Shown here piece by piece: positions 11,761-24,125 of a DNA stretch of 64,000 bases (the stretch's first letter is position 1; every line of letters starts with the position of its first letter). The notes under the pieces were generated by a model. That model did not search any database. It worked only from the letters and a program-made list of their open reading frames with translations, and had not been told where the DNA came from. Location: contig NC_068569.1 in the NCBI RefSeq assembly GCF_025698545.1, forward strand, positions 10,354,001-10,418,000, in the 5' to 3' direction. A program made the position numbers and the translations under genes. This stretch comes from Gossypium raimondii (lineage: Eukaryota; Streptophyta; Magnoliopsida; Malvales; Malvaceae).

Positions 11761-13716
11761 TCACATAAGTTTTTTGTTAGTCGCGATGTTGTCTTTCAAG
11801 AATCTATTTTTCCTTTTAAAACACCACCCAAAGATCAACCCATTTTTCCTTTGGACATGCATGCTTTTGGTTTTTTGCATGATCCTGACTTTCTACTTAT
11901 TGCTCCATCCAGTACACCACTACCACCTTCCCTTTCTATTCCTTCTATTTCTCTTGCACCATCTCGCCATAGCACCCGAACCTCTCGGCCACCTGCCTGG
12001 ATGCAGGATTATATTTGCTCTATTTCATCCCGATCTTTATCATCTTCTACTACTGCACAAGGTCAGTATTCTATCTCTAACTTTCTCACTTATCATCATC
12101 TACCCTTCTCTACTCAATGTTTTGCTGCCTCTATTTCTCATTTTTCTGAACCGCGTACCTACCAAGAGGCAATTAAACATCATTGTTGGAAAGCTGCTAT
12201 GCAACAGGAAATTGAAGCTTTAGAAGCTAACTCCACTTGGGAGATTGTTCCCCTCCCACCGGGCAAACATCCCATTGGTTGCAAATGGGTTTTTCGCATC
12301 AAATATAATTCTGATGGGTCCATTGAACGCTACAAGGCCCGGTTAGTAGCTGAAGGCTATAATCAAAAGGAAGGCATTGACTTTCAAGATACTTTTTCTC
12401 CGGTTGTAAAGCAGGTTACAGTCAAAGTTATTGTTGCTCTTACTGCTCTCTATGATTGGCCTCTCATTCAGATGGATGTTTACAATGCTTTTCTTCAAGG
12501 TGACCTTCATGAAGAGGTTTACATGCATTTACCTCAGGGTTTTGACACTTCGGGGAGCAATCATGTCTGTCGGCTGCTCAAATCTCTTTATGGATTAAAA
12601 CAGGCTTCCCGGTAATGAAATTTGAAACTTAGTGAGGCTCTCATCAACACTGGTTATATTCAGAGTCGGTATGATTACTCCATGTTCGTTAAAACATCCG
12701 GTAACAAGATTGTAATCATGCTTATCTATGTTGATGATCTCTTGATCACTGGGAATGATAACTCCATGATTGAAGACTTGCAAGTTACTCTCCATCAGAA
12801 TTTTAAAATGAAGAACTTGGGTACTCTTAAGTACTTTCTTGGAATTGAAATTGCTAGATCAACAGCAGGTATAATCATGAATCAACGGAAATATGCTCTG
12901 GAACTTATTGCTGATCTTGGTTTACTTGATGCAAAACCTGCGCATACACCCTTGGAGCAGAATTTAAAGCTGACAAGTTTGGAGTATGATGCTGCACTGG
13001 ATATTCATGATACTAGTACGGAATTAACGGATGCGAGTGTCTATCAACGACTCATTGGGAGACTCTTATATCTCACCAACACTAGACCAGATATTGCTTT
13101 TGGGGTCCAACACCTTAGTCAGTTTATGCACAAGCCAAAACGGGAACATTATGAAGCTGCTTTACGTATTGTGCGATACCTTAAAAAAAGTCCAGGTCAA
13201 GGTATTTTTCTTTCCTCTGAAGGCACCACTGACATCCAAGCCTACTGTGATTCTAATTGGGCCTCTTGTCCCATGATTCGCAAGTCCATCACCGGATATT
13301 GCGTCAAACTAGGTGATTCCCTGGTTTCCTGGAAATCAAAAAAACAGACCACTGTGTCTCGCTCATCTGCAGAAGCCGAATACCGAAGCATGGCCACTAC
13401 TGTCGCAGAGTTGGTCTGGTTAAAGGGTTTATTAGCTGAGTTGGGTTTTCATGTTTCCAAACCTATGTTGCTACACTGTGATAATCAGGTTGCCCTTCAA
13501 ATAGCTTCGAATCCTGTCTTTCATGAACGGACCAAGCATATCGACATTGATTGTCACTTTGTTCGTGAAAAAATTCAAACGGGCGACGTCGTCACACACC
13601 ATATTTCTACAAATGAGCAAGTGGTCGATTTGCTTACTAAAGGCTTAGGAATTTCTCAGCATCAATACTTAGTGTCCAAGTTGGGGCTGAAAGATATTTT
13701 TCATCCGCCAACTTGA
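11761..13716 (+). pseudogene. Copia reverse transcriptase and RNase H remnant
   Basis: The RVT_2 domain begins around WKAAMQQEIEALEANSTWEIV and WVFRIKYNSDGSIERYKARLVA, with AEGYNQKEGIDF and the QMDVYNAFLQGDL catalytic block. After LYGLKQASR two consecutive nonsense codons (TAA 12613, TGA 12616) replace what is normally Q-W. The frame then continues with the YVDDLL catalytic motif near 12730, the TRPDIAF segment, and a full RNase H region (YCDSNWASC, RSSAEAEYRSMA, HCDNQVALQIA, THKHIDI-like HIDIDCHFVRE). The final stop precedes the purine tract at 13711. Both nonsense codons can arise by C-to-T changes on one strand or the other. Confidence 0.93.
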
Positions 13717-13723
13717 GGGGGCA
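13711..13723 (+). other. Polypurine tract of the copia element
   Basis: The tract acttgagggggca abuts the 3' LTR start at 13724 and would prime plus-strand synthesis in a normal copia cycle. Confidence 0.75.
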
Positions 13724-13907
13724 TGTTGAGAGTATACGTCTGTTATAGTAGCATTTATGTACAGTTAGTGATTAGTTAACAAACGTATAATTAGCAATAG
13801 GGTTAGTTATGCTGCAGTAGGGTTAGTTACAGTCATGTGTATATATTTACTAATCTTCTACTTGAATGAAAGTATCCATCATTAATCTTACATTCATTTT
13901 CTTAACA
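13724..13907 (+). repeat. 3' LTR of the copia element
   Basis: The LTR is 184 bp, begins TGTTGAGAGT and ends CTTAACA. It is followed at once by 24 bases (13908-13931) that repeat the left flank at 9194-9217. Confidence 0.93.
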
Positions 13908-13931
13908 AAAATATATTTCAACTTTGACATA

Positions 13932-16054
13932 AAACAGTTTTGTTTTAACCTAACATGCATATGAAATTTCCATCTTAATTCAGTTATATAAATAAAATTT
14001 TAATTTTAATTCAATTTTATATATATTAAAAAATCTAAATATTTTATTAATATCATATACAAAATATATACATCTACAACTATTTGACATAGATTTGCAT
14101 GATTTGACATGACTTGTGTAAAACAAGCTGAAATAAGAACAAAGGGAAGAATGCATTAAAAGGGAACTGATTCGTGATTAGCTATTCCCTTACATATACG
14201 ACATCATAAAGACGTGGACTAGCTTTTATTGCAGCATTGAATTAGGGCAAGTGACCCTCCATGTGATGAAAGGGAGGCCTGAATTTGATTTTTTTTTTAA
14301 ATAAAAGCTATAATAAATTGTATTTATAAAGAATATAATTTAATTAGTTATAATTAGAATTAACAATTTATAATAGAAATGTATTCAAACCTAAACCATA
14401 TTAAATTGGGATAAAGTACATAATTAGTAGAACTTAAACTAAAATAAATCTAAATTAAGAACTTATGAATGATTTATTTAGAGTAAAACTCAAACTTGAG
14501 ATTTCAAAACTTTCATAATATTACCATTAAACTTAAAAGCTGGTTAGCAAAATTTGATAAAATTTCTTTTAGTTTTGAAACAGTTAAATTGAACTATTAT
14601 TTATTAAATAAACTTTTATATTTATATTTATATTTAAATATTTATAAAAATATATATTTTAATATTAATGTGTTTAAAATAATAAAAATTAATTTATAGT
14701 TCCGGTTGATGGAGAGAGAGGAAATAAAGAGGGGGGGGGGGAGATATGGTAGGTGTTGGGTCAGCCGCTGGCTCCATTCTTTCGGCTAAGCTATCTTGGA
14801 CGGACCCAACCAAGATATGCAAAACGAAGGTTCGAGTATAGATAGATTTAACAATTTTTAAAAACATAAGTAATTACGATATGATATGATAAAAACAATT
14901 CTTTTATTATCTCCAGCTTAATAATGAAACATGTAATCTCAAAACTATTAAATAAAATGTGGAAGCAAATTGGAATCTCATCCATGGGAACAGTTGAATT
15001 GAGGTGTTTGATGATTTTAAGTTTTAGCAGAACTTCCATGGAATGAAGCTTGATTTGGTAACATCGTTTCATCAAATTGTTCAATTTACAAATATAAATA
15101 AGAGCAGATGAGGATTGTAAATCTAAATTAAACCCTGTTAGTAACTTAACTATTCCTCTATTTCATTTATTAATTGGAATAGTAAGGCGAAACAATTATG
15201 GTTTGTAATTTTAAATTTGTATCTAAACAACAAACGATTAATAATAAAACTGATTACAAGTGAAGATTGTCGAAAAATGATTGTACGGGGTTGCAATTAT
15301 CTATTGTGAAAGAGTGTATCGAGTTTAAGTTAAGTTAGTTATTGAATAAAATCATTCTTTTAATTGACTATGTTTATTTAATATATTCTCTTGTTCCAAC
15401 CTGTATTAAAATGTGAGTTAGAATAATTGAATGGGTGTGCATATTGGAAAGCAAATAAAAGTGATCATATGTACCCAAAAGCTCAAAATTAAAGTAGTTT
15501 GGGAAGATGCATAATCAAAGAGACCTTAATTTCTTCCCATTTTGGGGGGTGTGTGTTTTTGCATTATCTCATCAAGTTTTGCGAGGATGAATGCTAAATG
15601 ATGCAGGTGGGGCCTACTTATTACATTCTTTGTATATTATTAAGATTGTGCTACGAAATAATGGCGGCCATGATTAAATAATTCTGGGTTTTCGCTTCTG
15701 GTGTTTTGGGGGCAACCATTTTGAATTGAAACCATTGTGATACAGCCGCAGTATGGGATGATAACTGATTTTGAACTTCCTAAAGTGTGTCCCCATCATT
15801 ATGCTATTTGAAAATTACAAGTTCAAAATATAGAAAAGCTGACAATCAAATGATTTTGAGTAGATTGGGTTTAGTGATGCTATTTATAAAAATATATGGT
15901 AGTAATATACCAAAGGAGAAAAAATTAAAACAATAAGTAATATTCTTAAAATCCAACATTAAGATCACTTCAGTTGTTTTGCAAGATGCTTATTGATTTG
16001 ATTCAGGATTACTGCCGACCTTTTAAACCATTGGTGATTATGAGAAATCACTGT
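13932..16054. other. Intergenic, AT-rich; no gene seen
   Basis: This contains a run of 11 G at 14731-14741 and AT-rich sequence. The ORFs at 14496-14699 and 14848-15084 have no recognisable domain. Nothing else could be supported. Confidence 0.55.
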
Positions 16055-17690
16055 GGTGTTTAGCTCTGACACTTCCAATGAGCAACAAAAAACCAAATTC
16101 AATAAACCACCAGCATTGCAGTTCCAGATAATCCTGGTGTTTATCTTGGCATCCCTGTTCTTTAGGGGAGATCAAAGATGGCAGCACTTGGATATATATT
16201 AGACAAAATGAGCAATAGAATGAGAAAATGGAAAACATAAAACCGTCTCCCGGTGGGAAAGAAGTGATGCTCATGGTAGTGGTGACGGCAATACTTGCCT
16301 GTGTTATGACATCTGCTAAATTTCCTAAGAAATGAGCTCTGCTACGGCAGGATTCCAGTGGGGAGAGACTGGAGCTGAAAGGAAAAGTCATTGCAAGGCT
16401 TTGGCATTTCCTAGCAAGCCCTAAAGCTGAAAGTGTTTCGATCTTGCTTTGTTATCAAAACAAAGCTGGAGAATTATTCAAGAGCTTGAAGCTTTATATG
16501 TTAGGGTTTTGAAAGGGTTGTATTTTCCCCACAAATCTTTCATTGAAACTGGGAAGGGTGCTGGAGCCTCATGGGCATAGAGTAGTTCGGTGGATTCTAA
16601 GAATTTTTGAAAGGAGAATTTACTATGGTAGTAAATAACGGTGAAAGGTACACATTTGGGAGGACATAAGCTGAACTTTCTAGGGATTGTTAAGTAAAGA
16701 TTTGGAATCTAAAACTACCCAGCAAACTTAGAATTTTTATTTGGAAATGCTGCACTAATGCATTGTCTTCAAGAGAGGGACTTTGGAAAAGGAAATGTCT
16801 CCCTAACCCAACATGTGAGATATGCTAGCAGTATGATGAGACCATTGAGCATCGACTTTTTGGTTCTGACTGGGTAAGAGTCATTTGGTTCGAAGTTATA
16901 TATGGTCTGGGAAAACATTAGTACCTTTTATTGTTGGTTGCTTTCTATTGTTGGAATTATTGAAAGATTAGAGATTCAGAGATGATTTACTGGTTAGAAT
17001 TTGTTAAACAGCTTGGTATATATAGAAAATGAGGCGTGAAAGAGTTATGCAGGGGAAACAGATTGATATTTGGAAGACAATAAAGAAGATACGAATTGTG
17101 TCTAATGAAATGATGGATTGTCGGGATGGAAATGAGAGTCAGACCAGGCTGTCAAAGGGTAACTCAACAAGCCAGAGGAATATTGGTTGAAACTTAGTTG
17201 TGATACGGCTTTTGATCCCAAGACATGGAAAGCTGGACTTAGGGTTACTGTTCGAGAGTGCAGGGACATTGGTTGATGGAACTAGTTTGAGTACTGTCTC
17301 AAATTCTCCAGAAATGACTAAAGCATATTGGCACTAAAATTGGGTGTTGAATATGCTAGGAAGAGGAATTTTGAAAAGATCATATTGGAAAATGATTCAC
17401 AAACTATGCATGATGAATTTGTGACGAAAAAAGGGAAGCATGGATGGAAACTGAAACATATTATTGTGATGATGGATAGATTAATCAAATCGATTCCACA
17501 AGTTAGAATCCAACTGATCAGGAGGTCTGGCTAACAAGGCTGTTGATTGGGTTGCTTCCTACTACAAGAAAGAGATAAGCATAGTAGAGTGGGTCGCTCG
17601 AACTGCATATCTTGGACAGGGGTGGACTGCCTGCTCCTCCAAGTTAGACACCTTTATTAGATAATTGATGAGGCAACTGTGAAGTGCCCT
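16055..17690 (+). pseudogene. Degenerate non-LTR retrotransposon ORF2 C-terminus (RT tail, zf-RVT, RNase H)
   Basis: Read in shifting frames, this matches the C-terminal half of plant L1-type ORF2 or 'putative ribonuclease H' proteins. Segments in order are DNPGVYLGIPVL (about 16115), a GKKVMLMVVVTAI-like stretch (16255), LLSKQSWRIIQELEALYVRVL then KGLYFP (16445-16530), and the zf-RVT segment NLKLPSKLRIFIWKCC then CLPNPTCEIC (16700-16830). IEHRLFGSDWVRVIWFE follows, and then an RNase H/RVT_3 segment, ALKLGVEYARKRNFEKIIL with ENDSQ (17330-17400), and NKAVDWVASYYKK (17530-17570). Many stops and frameshifts make it non-functional. The minus-strand ORF at 16038-16391 is its antisense shadow. Confidence 0.8.
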
Positions 17691-18600
17691 TGACCCTTCA
17701 GATTAGATTTGTTCAGAGTTTTGTTTTGTGTGGATGGTTGTATTTTGACTTCAATGACAGGAAGAGAAAGAGAGCTAAATTCCAAGAATATAATTGGTGC
17801 TACAAAAATGTTGGTGACTTAATGACAAATGGGTTGATCACTAAAGGAATCGTATGAAAGTTTGGCAATGCCAGAAAAGAAATATTAAAAAAATAAAATA
17901 AGAAACCCACAAGAAAGGATTTTCCTATGTTAATAGAAAGTTAGGAGTTCTTTCAATTGAAAATAGGGTCGTTACGTCCAAATCTTAAACATCCTTGATG
18001 TTTCATTTAATATATTTGTCAAAATCAATGCAACAGTTCGTAAATCAGTATACCTATTCGTTTATATATACACATGAGAAATCAATGAGAATAAAAAAAA
18101 AATATTTTAACCAATATTTTTGGAGTAAATCAACGAAACACAATGGACTGCAAATTAGAATATAACTAAACTCCCAACTCAATCTTTGCCGTAACCTCAT
18201 TAACCATTAGCATTAAAATTTGAACCCTAAATTTACTAATTATTCATTAAATATAATATAGATATTTGTATCATTTTGCTTTCATGCTATAATTTATGAA
18301 GTTGCCTTAATTGGTTTAATGGTGGCTTGGGGGCAACTTGGGACAGAGGCAAAAAATAAAAAAACAAAACAAATGGTACATTCAAGAAAACAAGGATAAC
18401 AGAGATATTAATAAAAATAAAACTGTAGGTGATTGGAGATCCATCAAACGATATTCTGCGCTTAAGTTTGGTAGAATCTGACATTTTCTTCCCTTCTACA
18501 AATCTGGATTATGCTGCCATTCTGAGTTTCAAGAATGTCAACAATGGGGAATTTTGCTTAAGCATTGTTTACGACTACTTCTAGACCTAAAGCCAATATA
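17691..18600. other. Intergenic; nothing identified
   Basis: AT-rich sequence between the LINE fragment and the 3' end of the chaperonin gene. The ORF at 18287-18484 is not supported by any domain or splice structure. Confidence 0.5.
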
Positions 18601-18614
18601 GAAACATATTCTGA

Positions 18615-18660
18615 GAGCATGATCAAGTAAAAAAAAAACCAAGATTATTTGATCATGCTC
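18615..18660. repeat. Short hairpin downstream of the chaperonin gene
   Basis: The 15-base arm gagcatgatcaagta is answered by tatttgatcatgctc with one mismatch and a 16-base loop. It lies about 170-215 bases past the CPN60B stop in transcript direction, so it may be in the 3' UTR. Confidence 0.6.
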
Positions 18661-18830
18661 GGGTTTGCAGTAACTTGCTAACGTGAAGGTAAGGATCAAT
18701 GCGTGATCAATGTGCATAACAGTTTAGTACCCATAACCTGTCGCAAAAAAAAAAGTAAAGGAATTGGTTAACCAAACATTTGATAAAACTTAAATGGTGA
18801 ACGGTCAAATTCATCATAGTCAGCTTCTAA

Positions 18831-21800
18831 TCAAGCGTAAAAACCTGAATTATCCATAGGGTTCCCAGCAGGCAAAGGTTCAGGCTTCTTGATGTCGACA
18901 ACCACAGCATCCGAAGTGAGGAATGTCCTTGCAACAGAAGCTGCATGCTCCAAGCAACATCTTACCACCTATTTTTCAGAAAAATCATATGATTACTTGT
19001 TATTCCCCAGACATACTGTTCAACTTGATACAGCCAATTTTCCTTTTATAGCCTATGTATGAACCAGAGAGAAAAATGGAAGAACAGTTTCAACTAATCA
19101 ACTCACTTTTGTAGGATCAATAATACCAGCTGCCATCAGATCCTCATATTTTCCGGTTGCAGCATTATACCCATAGCTAGGGTTGTCATTTGATAGCACC
19201 TAATGGTCAAAAAACCTAATTAGAACAACAAAGAACAGTATTAAACATAATATAATCAGATATGATCTGTGACAATGGCATACCTTTTCAATGACAACAC
19301 TCCCGTTGACCCCAGCATTCTTGGCAATCAACTTCATTGGATAGCTCAGTGCCCGTTTAACAATATCTGCTCCAACCTGCCAACAATTATTAGGTCAGAG
19401 AAAAGGTTCCATTTCATGTAATAAGAATGTCTGAAATCCAACAGACAAGTTAAAATCTAAGACATGCATAACCTTCTGCTCATCATTGTCAAGAGTCTCT
19501 TTTATGGCATCAACCTTAGCTGCAAGCCTCAATAAGGTGCAACCTCCACCAACTACAATGCCTTCTTCAACAGCTGCCTGAAAATAATTAATATTTTAAA
19601 ATTAAACTAAGCATGAGAATAGATGTTAGGAAATAAAAGTTTGTAGTACAAAATCTTGTACAACTTTCATAAGAAATATGAAGCAATAAACCTTTGTTGC
19701 ATTAAGAGCATCTTCCACTCTCAGTTTCTTTTCTTTGAGTTCAGTTTCTGTTTGTGCTCCAACCTAGAAACACAAATAATTAATTAAACAAACAAACAAA
19801 AAGATAATATACTCTCTATCAGTGTGTGTATATATGTATGTACATTACATATATCATGAATGCTGCATTAAGCAAGGCCAATGTTTACCTGAATGACAGC
19901 AACACCGCCAGAGAGCTTTGCGATTCTCTCATTGAGCTTTTCTTTTTCATATTCCTGATCTGCTGCCTGCATATGGAATACATTCATCACTCGATTGAAA
20001 AGAGGACAGGTGAAGATACTAAAAGGAAGGGATAAAGGGCTTCAAATTTAAAGAACCTCAACAAGGTTCTTGATCTGGGAAACTCTCTTATTCACTGCTT
20101 CCTGTGTACTTCCATCACCAACAATTGTTGTGGTCTCCTTAGTGAGCACCACTTTTGCAGCATGCCCTAGGACCTCCTTCTCAGCTTTGTCCAGTGATAA
20201 ACCAACCTCTTCTCTTATCACAGTACCTAAATATATACTACAATAAGTTTTAACAAGAGAACAATGAAACAATCCAACTTATGGTTACCATAAGATGCTG
20301 CACAAACCTCCAGTGAGTACTGCAATATCATCAAGATATTGACCTTTGCGCTCTCCAAAACCAGGGGCTTTCAGAGCTGCAATCTTTAGTGACCCCCTGA
20401 GCTTGTTTACAACAAGAGTAGCAAGAGCTTCCTGTTCAATGTCTTCTGCAATTATTATAATTGGGTAACCCCCTTTAATAGCCTCTTCCAAAACGTGGAT
20501 GAGATCTCTTGCGTTTGTTATCTTTTTGTCAACCAGGAGTAACTGCAGAAAACAGCTTTAAGAAATCAGAGACCTAGCCAAATAGAATCCCTCAGGATCC
20601 GCCCGCAGAGAATAACATATTGCTTTCAAGTTGATGCATAATAAAATGCCAATTACCTTGCAATTTTCATATTCAACAGCCATTTTCTCACTATCAGTAA
20701 CAAAATAAGGAGAGATATAACCACGGTCAAATTGCATCCCTTCAACAACATACAAACTGTTTTCCGAACTGCTACCTTCCTCGAGAGTCACTATGCCTTT
20801 TCTTCCAACTTTTCCCATAGCTTCAGCAATCATATTGCCAACTTCATAGTTGTTTCCTGCACTAACAGCAGCCACATCTACTAGTTCACTGTCTTCAACC
20901 TGCAGGCCAATCCCAGACATATCAAGAAAATTTCTAAAGTTATAATTTCATTTTTTTAAAAAGATGAAGTTCAGAATTTGTAAATCATGGTAGAGAAGAA
21001 CATCCTGGTTTACCTCCTTTGACATTGACTTAAGTTCAGACACCAGGGCCTTTGTAGTTATTTCAATCCCTCTCGATATTTGAATAGGGCTTGCACCAGC
21101 AGCAACCACCTGTAGAAAATAACCATAAACCAAAAAGTAATATAGCAATAGACAGGATATGTAATATTCCAATGAGATGATTGTTACAAATATCACACAA
21201 ACCTTAACACCTTCGGTTATTAAACCCTGCGCAAGAACAACTGATGTGGTGGTTCCATCACCAGCCAAATCATTGGTCTTTGAAGCAGCCTGTCTCACCA
21301 ATCTAGCACCAATGTTCTCCACAGGATCTTCCAACTCAACCTATAAAAAGGAAATGAAAAATCATAAACCAAAAAGGAACAGGGAAATATTCCAGTCAAA
21401 CAAAGAAAGAAAAATGCAAGCTTAAGTAAACAAACAAGAATAACTACAAAGAAAATATAATAATTATTCCAAATCCGAAACCAAAAAAAAAAGTACCAAT
21501 ACAACCAGAAAATAACCCGACTGATTAATCAATTATCATTAGCAAAAGAAGTCAGCACATTAACAAATACAATAAAAATAAGAAAGACCGGCATGCAAAA
21601 TAAATAATTGATTAATATTCATCTGTTGTGCATTCATCAAACAAAGGTAATCATACCTCCTTAGCAACAGTTACACCATCATTAACAATTTTTGGGGAGC
21701 CATACTTGCTCTCTAAAACTACATTTCTCCCTTTTGGACCAAGAGTAACACCAACTAGGTCTGCAAGTTTGTTAACACCTGTCTGAAATGGAAAAGACAG

Positions 21801-22104
21801 GCGTACATCATCAAAATCGTCAAAGAATATCATACTAAACAAGTCATTCACTGAAACTTACTTGTAATTTCTTGATAGCAGAACCATCCGTGTTAAAATG
21901 CAGCTCCTTGGCCATAGCCCGAATTTTGGAAGAATGTCCTCTCCGCAAAATCACCTTCTGTTTCTTGCCTAGAAAGGCACTTGATGAAATAGATTCAAAT
22001 GATGACAATCGACCTGAAGAATTGAAAAACTTCTTATCCATCTGCTTACTGCAAGGAAATCCTAGAGAGCCAATTGACGACATGGCAATGAAAGATGAAG
22101 CCAT
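18831..22104 (-). CDS. CPN60B: Chaperonin-60 beta subunit, chloroplastic (RuBisCO large subunit-binding protein beta)
   Basis: Thirteen coding exons join in frame: 22104-21862, 21782-21657, 21340-21203, 21109-21014, 20899-20657, 20542-20308, 20226-20057, 19966-19889, 19763-19692, 19577-19473, 19376-19284, 19199-19107 and 18968-18831. All have GT-AG borders, and the sum is 1830 nt or 609 aa, the usual family length. A Ser-rich transit peptide (about residues 1-64) precedes [18 protein letters not shown]. GroEL hallmarks are [13 protein letters not shown], the ATP-binding [37 protein letters not shown], and the cpn60 signature [12 protein letters not shown] in exon 10. The C-terminus is [10 protein letters not shown]. 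With alpha subunits it forms the plastid Cpn60 double ring that folds imported and plastid-made proteins, including RbcL, with Cpn20/Cpn10. ORFs inside it are single exons or shadows. Confidence 0.98.
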
Positions 22105-22118
22105 TTTCTTTCAAGAAC

Positions 22119-22666
22119 CTGAAACAGTATATAAAACACAAGACACGTAAATCCATTTAGTGCCAACTAAAACAGATAAAGCACAAATGAAGAGTACGGA
22201 TTGTTGCATAAAGCTTCACATTCTTACTGAAAACACCCATATGAAATAATAATAATAATAATAAATTACTTCGATTTTGCAACCTTATCTTGAAACAGTT
22301 CCAAATTCTTTATTCTTGATAAATAAATGCAGATAAAGCAAAATTTTGACAACAATCAAAACCCAATTCAGAAGAGAACAAAATTTCCACCATTATACGT
22401 TCGAATAATTCAACAGATTTTTATATAATAGGGGGAAAAAAACTAAAAAAAGAAGAACTTCATTCAACTCTTTTATAGACCCATGTAAACCCAACCGTTG
22501 AAAGCTACACTAAAAGATTGCCCTGGTTAAAATGCAGGTTCCATCATTGATAAAGCTTTAACTTCATATATGCTACAAAAAAACTCGGTTTTCTCAGCAT
22601 TGAGGAAGCTGAAAGGGAACTGAAAAGAAGAAACATCTAAAAAGGATAAAAAGTGGGAAATTTTAC
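22119..22666 (-). other. 5' UTR intron of the chaperonin gene
   Basis: In the minus orientation a donor (CTCAG|gtaaaa, at 22667/22666) and an acceptor (gtttcag|GTTCTTG, at 22119/22118) bracket 548 bases just upstream of the ATG. The upstream leader exon runs from 22667 to about 22780, with a TATA-like tatttatc near 22790-22798. The minus ORF at 22527-22748 falls across this intron and leader and is not a separate gene. Leader introns often raise expression of plant housekeeping genes; that effect is not shown here. Confidence 0.7.
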
Positions 22667-22799
22667 CTGAGAACGGCGGTTGGTAGTCTGATATGATGGG
22701 TCTTAAAAGGGTTTTTGAGGATAAGGGAGAAGACTCCAGAGAGAGCAAATATTGTCAGCTTGGGGAACTCCGCAGAGTGAATGCAGTGATAAATATCTT

Positions 22800-24120
22800 A
22801 GGGAATAGTCGACTTAGCATAATCTACTTCTAACCAAGTGGTTATTTATTTAAGTCTATTTTATTAATAATTGTGAAAAATAATAAGTATATTATAATTT
22901 TTGTTCCCTCAATTTGGTAAGTAGGTTCATATTAGTTTTTAAAGTTGATAACTAAGTTCCCTTCTTTTATTCAGTTTGACACTTGAACTTAATAATTAAG
23001 TCTATCAAGTTTAATGATTTGAAATTTTAAATTTGTGTCATATTATAACTTGAAAAATAAAATAAAAATAGACAATGATGTAGTACAATTTCAAAGCATT
23101 ATATTCAATGTTTTAATAATCGAATCAATGATTTTATTAAAAGGATCGAAGCCGTGATATTTATTTCACTCAATCAATTCGACCTGTCATTAACATAATG
23201 GGCTTAAATAAATAACAAATTTTAAGATTAGAGGTTAATGTGAACCTATTTACGTAGTTAAGAGGTTAAAATTACATTATTCTAATATTTTATTATAGAC
23301 TATAGGATTTGATACATTATTGACAGTTTACAATTTCTGGGATAACCCTGACTACTTATAATGAATCTGCATTAATGACCAGGATAACTTAATTTTGTAT
23401 TATAATAAATATTTAAACATAAACTTTAGGGATTTAATTAAATTACTTAAATTAAAATATCAGTCGGTGTTTTCATTTCCAAATTACCTCTCGTGCAAGT
23501 ATACAGATATTGATAAAATATTCCATCATTTTAGCATTAGGTTTCAAATTTATTTGATACACATATTTTATAATTTATCACAATTACATTTAAAGATATA
23601 TATTTTAAAGTGGGTTTACAAGAAGGGTGTTTAAGATAATTTGCTATAACATCATACGCCATCGTGACTTAGGATTGCATTATTTGTTATTAGGTGTCTT
23701 AGATTCCAGTCTATGGACATAAATTATTCATTGAATAGCTTGAATTTTCATGACTATTAAGATATACAAACCCTACATACAAATATTCTTAGGGAAGCTT
23801 AGCAAATGGTTCCAATAAACGAGGGCTGTCATTTTCATCATTGGATTGACCTGAGTCCTTGTTCCAATTAAGAGTCTCGATATCCTAAGGTTCCAAAAAA
23901 TGAAATGGTGACTGATCCCACTGCATTGCATTAATTATAGACTTTTCTTGTCCTGGTTTTTGGCTGTAAAACATAAACTTCGGCAAATCAATATGAACAA
24001 CAACAACACTTGTTAAATGCTGAATTCCAATACGAATGTAGCAAACATGATAATCTTTCACCGAATAAAGAAAAAGAGATACTACTAAAACAAAGCGAGA
24101 TATAAGTTTTTGGTGCACAC
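22800..24120. other. Intergenic; AT-rich, dispersed-repeat phrases
   Basis: The sequence near 22900-23090 resembles the phrase set at 30050-30350 (ttgataattaagt, tttgatacttaaat), indicating degenerate copies of a dispersed repeat. The rest is AT-rich, ending in the 3' UTR of the phytocyanin gene. No gene is seen. Confidence 0.5.
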
Positions 24121-24125
24121 CATAT

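Larger units (their letters stand above)
9261..13907 (+). mobile_element. Ty1/copia LTR retrotransposon, full length but inactive (4647 bp)
   Basis: Two 184-bp LTRs enclose copia-order coding remnants: gag with zinc knuckle, protease, integrase, reverse transcriptase and RNase H. The primer-binding site TGGTATCAG at 9445 matches the initiator methionine tRNA 3' end used by most plant copia elements. A purine tract (TTGAGGGGGCA) directly precedes the 3' LTR. The integrase-before-RT order proves copia rather than gypsy type. Short LTRs and a total near 4.6 kb fit the Ale/Retrofit-like lineage, though this is inferred. LTR divergence of 3/184 implies a recent insertion. At least one frameshift near 10702, in-frame stops at 10846, 12613 and 12616, and a shift/stop near 11354-11361 disable it. 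Confidence 0.95.

Noticed and set aside
16038-16391. 117-aa minus-strand ORF
   Set aside because: It is antisense to the non-LTR retroelement fragment, whose plus-strand frames match reverse transcriptase segments.
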